This document shows positions 32,432 to 43,619 of a stretch of DNA of 64,000 bases, in pieces. The notes below the pieces were generated by a model that made no database searches, was not told the origin of the DNA, and was given only the letters and a program-made list of their open reading frames with translations. How positions within the stretch are numbered: position 1 is the stretch's first letter; the number at the start of each line of letters is the position of its first letter. The translations under genes and the position numbers were made by a program. Source of the DNA: Porphyra umbilicalis (Eukaryota; Rhodophyta; Bangiophyceae; Bangiales; Bangiaceae). The stretch spans positions 1 through 64,000 of the forward strand of contig KV919107.1 of assembly GCA_002049455.2 (NCBI GenBank), in the 5' to 3' direction.

Positions 32432-32833
32432 GAACGCATCTAGGGTTGATACTGATGCCTTTAGGTACCAAGAGCGGAGGTCAGAAAAACCGACATGAAA
32501 ATCTCGCAGATAATCAAGGACATGCGCTTCACATGCACTGAGAAGGGGTTGAAAATGGAGCTCAGCTCCCTAGCCGACTTTCCACCCTGATACCAACCGC
32601 CGTCGCCGATCTCCGGCCGCTCCTCCCGCCAGCAGCGGCCGCCGGTCGCCACCATCGCCAACCACCCCCAAAATAGGTGCCGCCTCCGGCCGCCGCCGGC
32701 CGCCCCCGCAAGCCGCCGCCGCCGCCTGCCCGCCCAGATCGCCTCGCTCGCCAGCTCCCCCCGCACCAACAGAGGCCGCAAGCCGCCGTCGCCGCCAGCG
32801 GGCCCCTCCGCCGGCCATCTCTCACTCCGGGTG
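32432..32833. other. No gene recognised
   Basis: AT-rich start, then a GC-rich block (32580-32820). Nothing coding is supported. Confidence 0.4.
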
Positions 32834-32867
32834 CCCTACGGGAAATGCCGGATCAAAAAAGCTCCAC
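32834..32867 (+). repeat. Inverted repeat arm, partner at 34860-34893
   Basis: 34 bases with one mismatch to the reverse complement of 34860-34893; the core is GGGAAATGCCGGATC and AAAAAAGCTCCAC. Both arms have a GC-rich block on the side away from the AAAAAAGCTCC, so they look like the same element end inserted twice in opposite directions. Confidence 0.75.
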
Positions 32868-34655
32868 TTCGAGGAGTTGGGAATTTGCAAAATCCCACTC
32901 GGCTGGAAATTGAGGTTGAGACTGAGGCCGGCTCCTCATTGGCCTGATGATCAAAAAAGCTCAATGAATGAGACTCTGGAAAGGGCCTGGGAGGCACCCT
33001 AACGGATTGTGTGGCTGCCATTGATTCGATTGAGCGGCTGTCGTTGCTCCAGGCATATAGATCTGGCGAATAGAATGCACGTATGCCATCATGATCCGGG
33101 CTGGCGTCTAATTCTGAACGGTTTTTTGTGGGGTGCCTGCAGCTTTTTCGGCTACTTCGCCGCTGAAGGCCCGACCGCGACGCCTACCTACCTACCCTCT
33201 TTCCGTCCCCCACACCCCCACGCTCGCCGCTCCCCCACAACCCCCCTGCCTCCCACCCCCCCTCGCCCCCCCCGTCCCTCGCCTCTCCCCCCTCTCGCCT
33301 CCCCATCCCCTCGCCTCCCCTCCCCCTCTCCTCCCCCTCACCTCGCCTCCCCCCCCCCCTCGCCTCGGCCCCCCCCGGGCACGCCGCACACTACAAGCAT
33401 GAAAGGAGGCTCTTGCCAGCGTCGTCCTCCTCCTCTGGGTCCGACAGGCCGGCGTCGTCGGCGTCGTCGTCGGCGGGAGTTTAATGCTTCTCTGTCGCAC
33501 CCACCTCGGCAACCGCGCCTGCCCCGTCCCCCCCATCACGCCCACCGCCCCCACCCAGAACTCCAACGACCAAGTCATCCTGCCCACCCCCCCCCGTCGG
33601 CCACGTCCCCCTCCCTCCCCCCCCCCCCTCCCCCCCTGCTGCCGCCCCCACCTCCGCCGCCTTGGTCCGGCGTAGGGCGCCAGAAGTGTTTGCTGGCGGT
33701 AGTCAGCTGATGATCGTCGCGTCGCGGACTGCGGAGAAAACGCTCGCCAGTCCCGAGGTCCCCGGGCTTGGAGGTCACCGAGCAGAGACGATGCCAGTGG
33801 CGGTCAGATGGTAACGGTCGATCGGCGGCAGTCGCCGATGAGATGCGACTGCGGGTGCCGGTCAAGACGGCGGCGACGGCTTTGAATCGTATGGCACTGG
33901 ATCACCCGACGTTTCTCAAAGGCTACTTTGACAACTGCACTTCCACAAGGCAACCCTCGTGGGCTACATTGAATTACAGGCACGTGCGTGCAATACCCTG
34001 GCCTGGGCGGTGGCGCGCTCGGCGACGCATTGACACCGGGCACGCCGGCCGGCTCTATGGCCGCGAGCGCGCACGGGGCACGTACAGCCACGTTGACGTG
34101 GTGGGGGGGCGTCAGGCGGGGAAAGGGGTGTCGCTTCCGCCACCGCAGCGGCGGCGGCCCCCGCCGGCGTCGCGCGGCGCCCACGGGCGAGGCCGCCACT
34201 CCGCCGCGCAGCGCACCTGCGCACGGCGGGCAGGGCGGCCGACACGGCGCACGGGCGGGCGGGTGGGACTGATTGCCGCGCGACGAGGCGCCTGTAACCG
34301 CGCCGCTAGATGGCGTCAGCAACCGCCGACGCGCCGCCGCAACAGAAGACGGCGCGCAGGCACGATCACCCGCGGGTCATCGTGGGCGCGTCAAGCCCCG
34401 GAACTCGCTGCGCGCGGTCACAGCGCGCAACTCGGGGCGGTAGAGGGGGCACGGGGGCAGGCGCCGTCCGGGTCCAGTGACCCCTGTGGCAGGACAGTCC
34501 TTCTCAGCCACGTAACTCGATTCGTGTTTAGCGTCATCGCGTCCCTTCCAACACTGACACGCACTCAGATCCCTGAGGACACGAATGCAGACTGCCACCT
34601 CTGAAACGGAGAGCAAGTCCCTTGATCTAAGTATATGTGTGCATCACTACACTTT
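32868..34655. other. No gene recognised; strong C-rich strand at 33.2-33.7 kb
   Basis: 33195-33385 and 33580-33665 are almost pure C/T on the plus strand. The open frames found here and at 33768-34604 have no domain. Confidence 0.4.
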
Positions 34656-34752
34656 GAGAGCACCCTGTCCTAAAGGCCAGAGAATTAGATCTGACATCTA
34701 AACTGCTTACAGTTGACAGCTGATACTCTGGCCATTCACGGTGAAGTGTGCT
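34656..34752. repeat. Short element with imperfect inverted repeats
   Basis: Ends of about 30 bp resemble each other in inverted orientation (GGCCAGAGAAT against GGCCAGAGTAT, preceded by AGCACCCT or AGCACACT). The left end also resembles the CTGGCCTT-AGG-CAGGGT block of the repeats at 4.85 and 48.83 kb. Confidence 0.45.
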
Positions 34753-34859
34753 GTAATGGAACACCCTTAGATCCGAGTCAGGTCTTCAACTTCATCCGAG
34801 GTGATCCCGGTTGGGTCGCAGGAGCAAATACGCGATACTGATTGGCCCGTTCTTAGGAT

Positions 34860-34893
34860 GTGGAGCTTTTTTGATCCGGCATTTCCCGTCGGG
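34860..34893 (-). repeat. Inverted repeat arm, partner at 32834-32867
   Basis: See the partner arm; 33 of 34 bases agree. The arm is followed by a G-rich core with a minisatellite. Confidence 0.75.
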
Positions 34894-35219
34894 CGTGGGG
34901 AGGTGGGAGCAGGGCGGGGGCGAGCGGAAAGTGGCGAGGCGCGCGCCGCGGAGGGGGCCGTGCCCGGACACCCACCCCCCCGAGGAGCGGGGGGGGTGCG
35001 CAGGCGGGGCTGGGACGGGGGGAGTGGCGGACGGCAGGGGGGAGGGAAAGCGGGGGCAGGGGTCGCAGCGGGGCCGGCACAGCGCGGTGCAGCGGGGCGA
35101 GGGACGGTACCCGTCCACTCCGCCGACCCCGTGGGCGAACAGCGGCAGCAGGAGAGGGAAGAACAGCAACGTGGGACAGGGAGAGCAGAGGGAGAAGAGC
35201 CGCGCCAGGCCGGTGAGCG

Positions 35220-35705
35220 GCGAGGGGACGGGGAGCGGTGGGGGGACGGGGAGCGGTGGGGGGACGGGGAGCGTTGGGGGAGCGGGCAGCGTTGGGGGAG
35301 CCGGCAGCGTTTGGGGAGCGGACAGTGGTGGGGGGGAGGGCAGCGGTGGGGGGGGAGGGCAGCGGCGGGGGGCGGGCAGCGGTGGGGGGGCGGGCAGCGG
35401 TGGGGGGGCGGGCAGCGGTGGGGCGGCGGGCAGCGGTGGGTGGGAGGGCAGCGGTAGGGGGGCCGGCAGCGGTGAGGTGGAGGGCAGCGGTGAGGGGGCG
35501 CGCAGCGGTGGGGGGGCGCGCAGCGGTGGGGGGGCGCGCAGCGATTGGGGGGCGCGCAGCGGTGGGGGGACGCGCAGCGGTGGGGGGACGTCCCCCCATG
35601 GGGGGGACTGCGCGTCCGGACGCGCGGCGGTGGGGGGACGCGCAGCAATGGGTGCACGGGCAGCAATGGGTGCACGGGCAGCAATGGGTGGACGGGCAGC
35701 AATGG
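35220..35705. repeat. 18-20-bp G-rich minisatellite (GGCAGCGGTGGGGGGGCG type)
   Basis: About 25 units built on AGCGGTGGGGGG with linker GCGGGC, GCGCGC or ACGGGG. The last units change to AGCAATGGGTGCACGGGC. Two palindromes interrupt it near 35588-35620 (CCCCCCATGGGGGG and GCGCGTCCGGACGCGC). Repeated runs of six or more G make it a strong G-quadruplex candidate. Open frames through it (Gly/Ser/Ala repeats) are not supported as genes. Confidence 0.85.
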
Positions 35706-35879
35706 GTGGACGGGTTTCATATTTGACCTCCCCCTGGCCATGCGTCAGTGGCAGTGAGGCTCAATAAATTAGATTCACCTGGGAGCGCAAGGCGTGGGCC
35801 CCGGTTGCGCTACAAATACAATTCGGTGCATGCACCAATCAAGGAGCTGTGCGCGCTTGGCATGCGCAGTGCGCTTGAC

Positions 35880-35931
35880 AGTCCCCTCCCTGGAGGTAAG
35901 GGCGACTTCACCCTTATCTTCCGTGAGGGGA
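35880..35931. other. Imperfect hairpin, GTCCCCTC ends
   Basis: Two arms of about 25 bases (GTCCCCTCCCTGGAGG... and the complement of ...CTTCCGTGAGGGGAC) agree at roughly 20 positions, with a very short loop. Confidence 0.5.
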
Positions 35932-35986
35932 CCCAGGCGACTGTAAGCACCCAACACCGGTCCCCTGGCTGCGGTAAGCACCACTG

Positions 35987-36058
35987 CGCAGCGGTACTGT
36001 AGGGGGGAGGGCGGCTGTGCGGGGCCCCGCACAGCCGCCCTCCCTCCTACCGCTGCGC
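35987..36058. other. Long palindrome with a perfect 40-bp core
   Basis: 36005-36044 is a perfect self-complementary 40-mer centred on GGGG/CCCC with no loop. With a small bulge the pairing extends outward through GCGCAGCGGTA and its complement to about 35987 and 36058. No gene overlaps it. Confidence 0.8.
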
Positions 36059-36289
36059 GGGGGTGCGGCCAGAAGGCCGAAATCTTCTGGCCCACGCACA
36101 CGCAGATGAACCTAATGTCAGCTGAACCTCTGCATTGTATTTATGTAGTTTCTTTGGGGCTTCGCCGTTTTTCGAGCAATGCACTACAGCCGCGGGCACA
36201 GGCGCGTCGCGCGACTGCCCCTCCTCTTTGATCGTCAAAAGAATCTGTTCGACGAGGTAGGGCGGCAACCGGCGGACGGTGTTTGAAGG

Positions 36290-37610
36290 TCAGTCAGGCG
36301 GAGCGGGAAGCGCACCACTGGCGGTGAGCCTGTTCATCGTCGCTGCAGGCGGCAGCCCGAACAGAACGCCGTTCTGTTCGGCGTCTGTTGCCGAACAGAC
36401 GCCCAACAGATGCGATTCTGTTACAGTCCTGTTCGGTGCTAGGTGCTGGATCTCGAGATTTATAAAAGGTCCGTGCAGCACATGTGATCGAGAACGGGAC
36501 CGGGTGCTCTGGAGTAGGGCTATTATGAGAAAAGGCTTGCGAATACAAGTTGCAGTCCAACGCGGGCAGACCGCTGCTGTTATTCCAATACATGTGATCC
36601 GCGCAATTCCTGGTCTGACGGTCTGGGCCAGGCTCTTGTGTCATGCCAACAAGACACAGAGCTACTCCTTTACTCGCTTCTACAAACACGAGCCTCAAAG
36701 CACCACCAACCCAGCCTGGTGCGAACAAAGACAGAGAAGCCCCACGAGAAGTAGAATGACCCAGTAGAAACAGTGAAGCACACGCCAAAGATAGAGAAGG
36801 TTAGTGCGCCTGTTCCCACAACGACCGCGTGAGGGAAAACGCATTCAGATCATGATCATCTACAGAGGCGCTAGCGCTGCAGAGCAGAGGTCGTGCCGCA
36901 GAAACAGTCCGCAGCAAGTCGTGGGGGGGGGTGCGGGGGGCTCGGGGGCAGGGGAACCGCACGCAAGGAATGCGCCATGTAACGCACCGCAGGCGAGTGA
37001 GAAGCGCGCCCAGAGGCCATGCACCGATAGAGCAAGTGAAAAGGTTGAGGGAGGGCGTTGACGCCAGGGGGAGGCGGTTGAGCTGGGCAGCTCGTGGAAC
37101 GAGCGGTGTTCGTGGCAGTCGGCCGAAGGTAGCGGTTGCACAGTCGGAAAGCCATCGGCAAATGGCACGTGGGTGGTTGAGAAGACGAGGTGGAAGGCTG
37201 CCTGCACGCTGGAGGGCCAGTGGACCAACCCTTCTCCAACGAGCTACACATAAGGACAGGGCTGGCTGAGTCGTATTTGACATTACCTAGCGACGATGTG
37301 GCACTTCCTCGCACGGCAGTCCATGACGGGGTGGGCCACATACTTTATTTGAAGCCTGAAACAGGCTTAGGCTTTCAAAATCTCACTAACCAACATAAAG
37401 AGAGCCGTTACACGAGCCAGTTCCTGGCAGTGGAGGAACCGACACACGAGACAGACCAACAGCGGCGCCGAACAGAATGGCGTTCTGTTCGGCGTCTGTT
37501 CCCGAACAGACGGCCCCAACAGATGGCCTTCTGTTCGGCTGTTGCCCAACAGCGATTCTGTTCGGCGTTCTGTTGGGCTGTCGCCTGCAGCGACGATAGG
37601 TGAACCCCAC
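36290..37610. mobile_element. Element with long inverted ends rich in CTGTTCGG
   Basis: 36330-36430 and 37480-37600 are inverted copies that share TCGTCGCTGCAGGCG, CAGCCC and several CTGTTCGG or CCGAACAG motifs. I count four such motifs on the left and five on the right. Clusters of one motif near both ends are typical of transposase-binding subterminal repeats. The 1 kb between has no recognised domain. The exact outer ends and target duplication are not clear. Confidence 0.6.
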
Positions 37611-38298
37611 GCGCCGCTGCCGTGGAAGCGCGTGGCGTGCCGGCTGATCGCAAGTCGGACACGCTTGCGTCGCGAGGCGTGAGCGCCGGAGACGAGGGCT
37701 CATCTTCCCGATTCCCACGGCACGAACGATGCCAAGTCTCGGCCGTCAGCACTTGAATCGGTCAGTCGGCACCCATCCGCGCGCGTCCCCACTTGTCGCC
37801 TTACCAGGAACATGTGTTGGGGCCCCTTGTCGCGCCACGAGCGAGGCGAACAAGATCGCTTTGGCTGCCCGCGCATCCTACCAAAGGCTGCCACTGGGGG
37901 ATCGCCGACTCGTTGTTACCCGGCCTTTGAGCCACGTCGGTGGCAAGGGGGGGATCGAACGTGGCACCGCGGTGATCGGTGAGAGGTAGCGTCGCGTGAC
38001 CGCGTTGACCACTCGTCCAGCAGACTGGCTGGCGCTCGCTAGCGTGCCCGTCTGCTGTTGGCAAAGGCGCATTCGTTGACTCGTGCGAGCGCAGCAGCTG
38101 GAAGCTGCTGCACCTTCGTTGATCGGTGCGGTGCGCACCAACGTTTTCCTGTGGTAGGAGAGTATTGTTGGCCATCGAGTCGCGGAGTGAAGCTCTGTCG
38201 GTCGTCTCAGGCACGTGGGCTGGCTGACGCCACTTATTGGGCTAGCGGCCTGCGTACGCGCAGCGCACCCCTCACAAGCCTCCCGGGCTGCTGGGGGA
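37611..38298. other. No gene recognised; upstream region of the 38.5-kb gene
   Basis: It contains a tRNA-like promoter pattern on the minus strand near 37940-38030 (A-box-like TGGTCAACGCGG, B-box-like GTTCGATCC). The T-arm does not pair, so I do not call a tRNA. Confidence 0.4.
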
Positions 38299-38301
38299 TG
38301 G

Positions 38302-38307
38302 TATAAA
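38302..38307 (+). promoter_or_regulatory. TATA box of the secreted-protein gene
   Basis: TATAAA in the context GGTATAAAGAGG lies 190 bases before the ATG at 38495. It is the best promoter motif in the window. A start of transcription near 38330 would give a 5' leader of about 160 bases. Confidence 0.65.
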
Positions 38308-38494
38308 GAGGCTGCTGAGCTGACCACCCAACGCCATCGGCAGTCCACATCTTTGCAGTCAACCGCCCGCCTGCATCCATCTAGCCCATCTGGCACTTTC
38401 ACCTGGGCCCCTGACTATCGCCCACCCCCTTTGGCCCTTCCCCCCCGCCTACAGTACTCTGCTCGACCAGAGACGTGCCGCTCCATCGGTCGTC

Positions 38495-39019
38495 ATGGCG
38501 GCCCTCAAGCACATGCTCGTCGCGGCCATGGCCGGCCTTGTCCTGTGCGCGGCGTCTCCGTCGACAGATGGAGCCGCGGTGTCTGCGCTCGACGCCCCCT
38601 CAGCCGCCGACGTTGCGACGCTGAGCCGCCCGCAGGCTGTTAACGTGGAGGAAGGGACGCTGGCGCTCGCCGACGCGTCGGTTCATTCCCATGACAGCCA
38701 TGACCACGACGCTCACGACCATAGCTCTCACGACCACGGCGGTCAGACGAAGATCAAGACGTGCAAGAAGGTCCGGAAGTGCAGGATCAAGTTTGTCCGT
38801 GTCAAGCAGTACCGCCCGTGCAAGAAGTTCTCGGTGCGCTCGCTCACCACCGAGGACGGCTCCTCGCCCTCTGCCGACGGGGTCCAGGCGGAGGAAATGC
38901 AGATGGACGCGGTCGACAGCTCGGTTAGAAAGACGATCAAGCCGAAGCGGGCGTACTTTTGCCTGAAGAAGCAGCGCATCTGCAAGATTGAGCGGGTTTG
39001 CTTCTTCGTTTATAAGTAG
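38495..39019 (+). CDS. Small secreted His/Asp-rich and Cys/Lys-rich protein
   Basis: 174 residues with a good start context (GTCATGGCG) and a TATA box upstream. Residues 1-20 (MAALKHMLVAAMAGLVLCAA) form a convincing signal peptide. Residues 65-83 are a His/Asp repeat (HSHDSHDHDAHDHSSHDHG) that could bind metal ions. Two Lys/Arg-rich blocks with paired cysteines follow: CKKVRKCRIKF to RPCKKF, and YFCLKKQRICKIERVCFFVYK at the very end. These six cysteines could form disulphides. The two basic blocks look like a diverged internal duplication. I do not recognise the family. A role in the cell wall, metal binding or defence is only a guess. It ends in TAG and has no visible intron. Confidence 0.82.
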   Translation: MAALKHMLVAAMAGLVLCAASPSTDGAAVSALDAPSAADVATLSRPQAVNVEEGTLALADASVHSHDSHDHDAHDHSSHDHGGQTKIKTCKKVRKCRIKFVRVKQYRPCKKFSVRSLTTEDGSSPSADGVQAEEMQMDAVDSSVRKTIKPKRAYFCLKKQRICKIERVCFFVYK

Positions 39020-41688
39020 CTGCACAAAGACGGCAGCCAGCGTTGACCACGTGGGTCCAGATGTGGATCCAGCGGCAGGCGGTCGTACGCCATCCTGGTC
39101 CGTGCCGCTGCCGCCTCTGATCGACTGCACGCGTGTTCTGTAGATGCTCTATTTATTGTGCTGCCGGCGCGGGGGTCTTCTTGCGGGCCCACGCGACCGG
39201 CCAAGAATCTCGAATGGTGTGTAGAACATATCAATGGGGGCTGTTTGTTGTTGTTTGTCGTTCTTGTCGGTGCGTCCGCCCCCCGCGCTTTCTGCGGTGC
39301 GGAGGAGTACGGGAGGGTCCTACAGCGACACTTTCAAAGCCCGTTGGCGGCGGCACCGCCACGGGATTTTGCAGCGCACTCGCCACAGGGACGCGTCGAT
39401 TCCAAAGCGCCACTCGCTGCCGGTGTGGCGCCGCGACCGTTTCTCGCCGCCACCCCCGCCGACCACCCGCAACGCCCCATGGCGCGCGTCGACACCCACC
39501 ACTCCGTCGTCGATGCACGGACGACGGCGGGGTGACGGCGACAGGCGGCCGCCGCGGCGGCCGCGCCTCGATGCCACCCGCCACACGCCGCCGTGACGCG
39601 GCTGTGGGCGTGGACCGCGACCGGGGCGTTGGTTGGCCGGCGGCGTACCAACGACGCGCGGCTACGGGCGATCCGCGCAACGCGCCGCGGCGCGCCGGCG
39701 GCGCACGACTTGCGGGCGTGCCGCGCCGCTTGCGGCGCCGCCCCCCCCCCCCGCCCGTGGGTGTGCCGCCCTCGCCGACCGCCGCCACGCGGGCCGTGGC
39801 GGCCCGGCTGCGGCGCCGTCGCGCGCTCGCCCGCGCCCGCCACTGCAGCGCAGGGTTGCGGCAGCGTAGGCAGGGGAGGTGGGCCGGGACGGGGGGGTGT
39901 GGTTGTGTGCCCGCGCGCGTGGACGACCGCAGGAGCGGTCCACGGGGCCGCGCGTCGGGTCCCCATTGCCTGGTCTGGAAGGGGGGGAAGGTGGCGGCCG
40001 TGCCCGTGGCGTCTGCGGCGGCGGCACGTGTGGCTGCGCGCGCCTCTGGGGCGGCGGCGCGGGCAGTGGCGGCACACGCGCGCCTTCACCGATGCGCTCG
40101 TGGTCCAGGGACGTGGGGGTGGGGGGGATGCAACACCCACCAGACTGTCGGCCGCGTTGGGGCCGCCCCACGGGCGGGTGCCGCGCCGTCGACGGCGGCG
40201 CAGCGGACCGCGCGCCGCTGCTCGGGCGCGCCGTTGATGCCGCCGCCCGACCGGCAACGGCGGTGTTGGGGGAGGTCGCGCTCCAGGCGCCGCCGGTGCC
40301 AGCGGCGGCAGCGGCGCCACCGCCGCGTCTCGCATGCGACGAATGAAGGGGCGCCTGGGGTGGCGTGACGCCTTTGCCTCCGCCACTGCCCCGGCCGCCC
40401 CCGCCGCTGCCGCTGCCGCCGCCGCCGCCACGTCCGCCGTCGCCACCTCCACCACCGTCCCCGTCGCTGGCACCGACACCAGTGGGGGCGCCCCCGTCGG
40501 CAACCCCACCGTGGCCGCACCACAGCCGACGCCGCCCGCCCCGCGACGCGCGCGCCGCCGGGGTGGGCGTGCCCCCCCACCCCCCCCCGACGACCGCCCG
40601 TGGCACGACCATTCCCACCCCCGACGCCCCCCCCACCGCAGCGGTGGCAAGCGCGTGGCGCCCCCCCCCCCCCTCCCGCCGTCCCCCGCCCGCGCCCGCC
40701 CTTCGCGTGGCGGTCACGGGGTGCGCCCACGCGAGCAGCGGCACTCCCCGCGGGCGCTGCCGCGCGGGCAGTGTCGCCGCCCCGCCGCCCGCCCGTCGCA
40801 CGCGCGCACGGACCGCGCGGGGACCGCGCGGCGCCCGCGCGCCACACGCCCGCCACCCCCCCCGCCGCGGCCGCCAGCGTCACGCCGCGCAGCGGCGCGC
40901 CGCGGGCGCGCCGCGGGCGCGCCGCCCGTCGAGCCCCCGCCGCGGCGCGCCGCGGCGCGCCGCGCCGCCGCCGCGCCCGCCCGACGCGTGCCGCGCGCCG
41001 CCCTGTCGGCACGGGGCGGGGCGCCGCGGGGCGGCCGCCGGCGGCGGCACACGCGGGCGGCGGCGGCGGCGGGCGCGCCGGTCGCAGGGGGCGCGCCGAC
41101 GCGGCGCGAGTGTCGGGGGCGGTGCCTGCCCGTCGGCGCGCGGGGGCACAGCCCCCCCCGGGGGGGGGGTTGCTAGGGGGGGCCCCTCTCCACGGCCGCG
41201 CCCGCCGCCGCCTCGTCCGTCGTCTCGCGGCGGCGCCGCGCGGGCACCCCGCCGCGCTTGATCCGGCGGCGGAAAGCCTCGAGACGGGCGCCCCGCTCGG
41301 GCGCCGGGGGCAGCCTGTTGGCGCGTGGCCGACGACGGTTGCCCGTTGCGGTTGCGCCTGATTGGCCATTATGCCAAAACCGGCCGCGCGTCGGGCCGCC
41401 CTCCACCCGGGCGGGGCCCGACGGCATCCGCCGCCCGGGCGCGCCGGCCAGAGCAATGGCCGGCGGGCGCTCCAGAGCGGGACCGTCGCGCCAAAGTGGC
41501 GGCGGCGGGCGTCGCGCGCCGTCCGTACCGACTGCCGGCCGCCGACCCGGCCGCCCCAGCGTCGTCGCCCCGTGGCACATTGACCGTCTGGCGCCTCTGC
41601 CCCCCGCGCGACAGCGGCTGGCCAACGGCGGCGGCGCACCCCAAGTCCATCCCCCCCCCCCCCCCCCGCCGCGGACGTGTCTGCCACC
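39020..41688. other. GC-rich intergenic stretch, no gene supported
   Basis: Long Ala/Arg/Pro open frames cover both strands without any domain. The first 120 bases would be the 3' end of the secreted-protein gene. The end would be the promoter of the transporter, with a run of 17 C just before its start. Confidence 0.45.
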
Positions 41689-43619
41689 ATGCTGCGGCCG
41701 GCGACGCTCTACTTTTTCCAATTTGCAGCGCTCGCCTCCCCCGGCCGCTTCCTCTCCCTCTTCCTCGCCTCGTTTGGGCTGTCGGACGCGGCCGTCGGGG
41801 CGGTGCTCGCGGTGCCGAGTGCGCTCACCCTCCTCTCCCTCGTCGGCGGGGGGCTCCTCGCCGACGCGGTCGACGGGGGCAAACTCCGCGTCGTTGCCGC
41901 GGGCAACGCGGTCAGCTGCGCCTTTTTCCAATCCCTCGCGGTCGCCCACCTGTTTGCGGGGGGGGGGGGGGCCGCACCGCCGTCGTGCTCGTCGCGCACA
42001 CGCTGTCGCGGGTGGCGCGGAATCCGGCGTTTCCCGTCCTCGACGCGTACGCGTTGGAGTACTTGGCGGCGGTGGCGGAGGGGAGGGGGGGGGGGGGGGG
42101 GGGCGGGGGGGGAGGGGACGCGGCTGACGCCGACGCTGTCGACCGCAGCCAGTCGCGGTATGGGCGGGAGCGCCTGTGGGGGGCGGTCAGCTGGGGGTTG
42201 ACGTCGGTGGCGCTGGGCGTGGCGCTCGACGCGGGCGGCTTTGGCGTCGTGTACGTGTTTAATGCGGTCGCGTGTGGGTGCTTGATGGTGCCGCTGGGGG
42301 TGGCGGTGTGGGGTTGGGACCCCCGGTCGGTGGTCGCGCGCGTGTGGGGCGGCGGGGGGGGGGGGGCGCCGCCCCGGCGGCGGTGGCAGCGGCGGAGGAG
42401 GCCGCCGCGCTCGTCGGCGCCGAGTTGGGCGCCGTCGGCGGCGCGGCCGGCGCTGCCGCGTCAGACGGCGCGCCGGGCGCCACTGTGGCGGCGTCAGTGG
42501 CGGCGCCGCCGCCGCCCGACGGGGCGTCGGCGGCCAGCGGGGCGGCTGCCAAAGGCGGTAACGTCAGCGGCTCGTCGGAGTGCGACGCGTCGGCCGACGC
42601 GGCCGCCGCTGCCGCCGACGCGCCGGCGGTGACCGCGTCCGACGTGGCGGCCTTTTGCCGCTTCCTCTGGTCCGACACCCCGAGCGTCATATTTTTCCTT
42701 GCCGTCGCCATGGTGAATGTCGGCACGTCGCTGGTGGAGAACCTCGTCTTTCTCTTTTTTGTGAACGACTTGCACGCGAGCAACTCGCTGTGTGGCGTCG
42801 CGGTTGTCATTACGGTGCGTGGCGCGGGGGGGACGGCCACGGGCGGCCGTGCGCGAGGGGCCACGTGCGGCGGGGAGCCGCGTCGGGTCGCGGTGGCTCC
42901 GCCCTGAAGCGGTCGGACGGTGGTAACCCGCTCGCGACGTGACGGCTGTGTGTTCAGCCGCGCCTGGGCAGCGCACTCACTTCGGGCGCGCGGGCGTCTC
43001 TGTGCTGGCCGCTCTGCTGCTTGCCCTTGCGGGTGACCCATGGTTCCGTGACGCCCCCACCCCGCCCCACCCGCCGCGGCTCCGTACCCCCCCCCCCCCC
43101 CTCCCCCCCCCCCCGCAGGTCATCTTTGAAATCCCCCTCTTTTACATCTCCGAGCACCTCCTCGGGCGCTTCCGCGCGCCGACGCTGTTACTCGCGGGCA
43201 TGGCCTGCTACGTCACCCGCGTGGTCGCCTACACCCTCGTCCCCGCCGACCACGCGGGGTGGGTGCTGCTCGTGGAGCCCCTCCACGGCGTCACCTACGC
43301 GCTCGTGCAGATGGCGTCGGTGCGGGAGGCGGCGCGCGTCGCGCCGCCGGCGTTGCAGGCGACGGGGCAATCGTTTTTGGCGGTTGCCGCCAACGGGGGG
43401 GCGATCGTCGGCACCGCAGGCGGGGGGGCGGTTATGCACGCGTGGGGCGCCGCCGCCGCCTACCGCACCGCCGCCGCGCTCGTCGCCGTGGCGGCGGTGG
43501 CGTATGCGGCGTCGGTGGGGGGGGGGGGGGGGGGGGCGCTTGGGGGGGGGGGGGGTGGGGGGCGTGTGTGCGCAGAGGGCGAGGGCGGGGGGGGGAGGGG
43601 GGCACCGAAGTGGAGATGA
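41689..43619 (+). CDS. Major facilitator (LacY/MFS_1-like) transporter, one intron
   Basis: It starts at ATG 41689 in an ideal context (GCCACCATG). The first helices are clear (LYFFQFAALASPGRFLSLFL, then LSLVGGGLLADAVDGGKLRV with the usual loop Asp). Later helices lie in FGVVYVFNAVACGCLMVPLG, SVIFFLAVAMVNVGTSLVEN and, after the intron, VIFEIPLFYISEHLLGRF and on to residues AAAAYRTAAALVAVAAVAYA. A GT-AG intron lies at 42815-43118 in phase 0. The order resembles the MFS_1-like family of small-molecule permeases; the substrate is unknown. A long Ala-rich loop separates the halves. The frame changes at the G run 41958-41971 and again near the G run 42354-42366. The C-terminus after the G runs at 43516-43556 is uncertain. 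Confidence 0.8.
42815..43118 (+). other. Intron of the transporter gene
   Basis: The donor is GTGCGT and the acceptor CCCCGCAG, after a long C-rich tract. Joining the exons gives ...VVIT-VIFEIP..., which continues a membrane helix in frame. Confidence 0.85.

Noticed and set aside
35220..35705. CRISPR-like array
   Set aside because: Units are contiguous with no unique spacers, and the genome is eukaryotic.
34801..35767. Gly/Ser repeat protein in the G-rich minisatellite
   Set aside because: A repeat of 18 bp keeps every frame open; there is no promoter, start context or flanking protein sequence.
37940..38030. tRNA-like gene on the minus strand (A-box- and B-box-like motifs)
   Set aside because: The bases around GTTCGATCC cannot form a T-stem and no acceptor stem pairs, so it is at best a degraded tRNA or SINE-like remnant.
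39133..41176. Long open frames upstream of the transporter on both strands
   Set aside because: Composition-driven; no conserved motif in any of the six frames.
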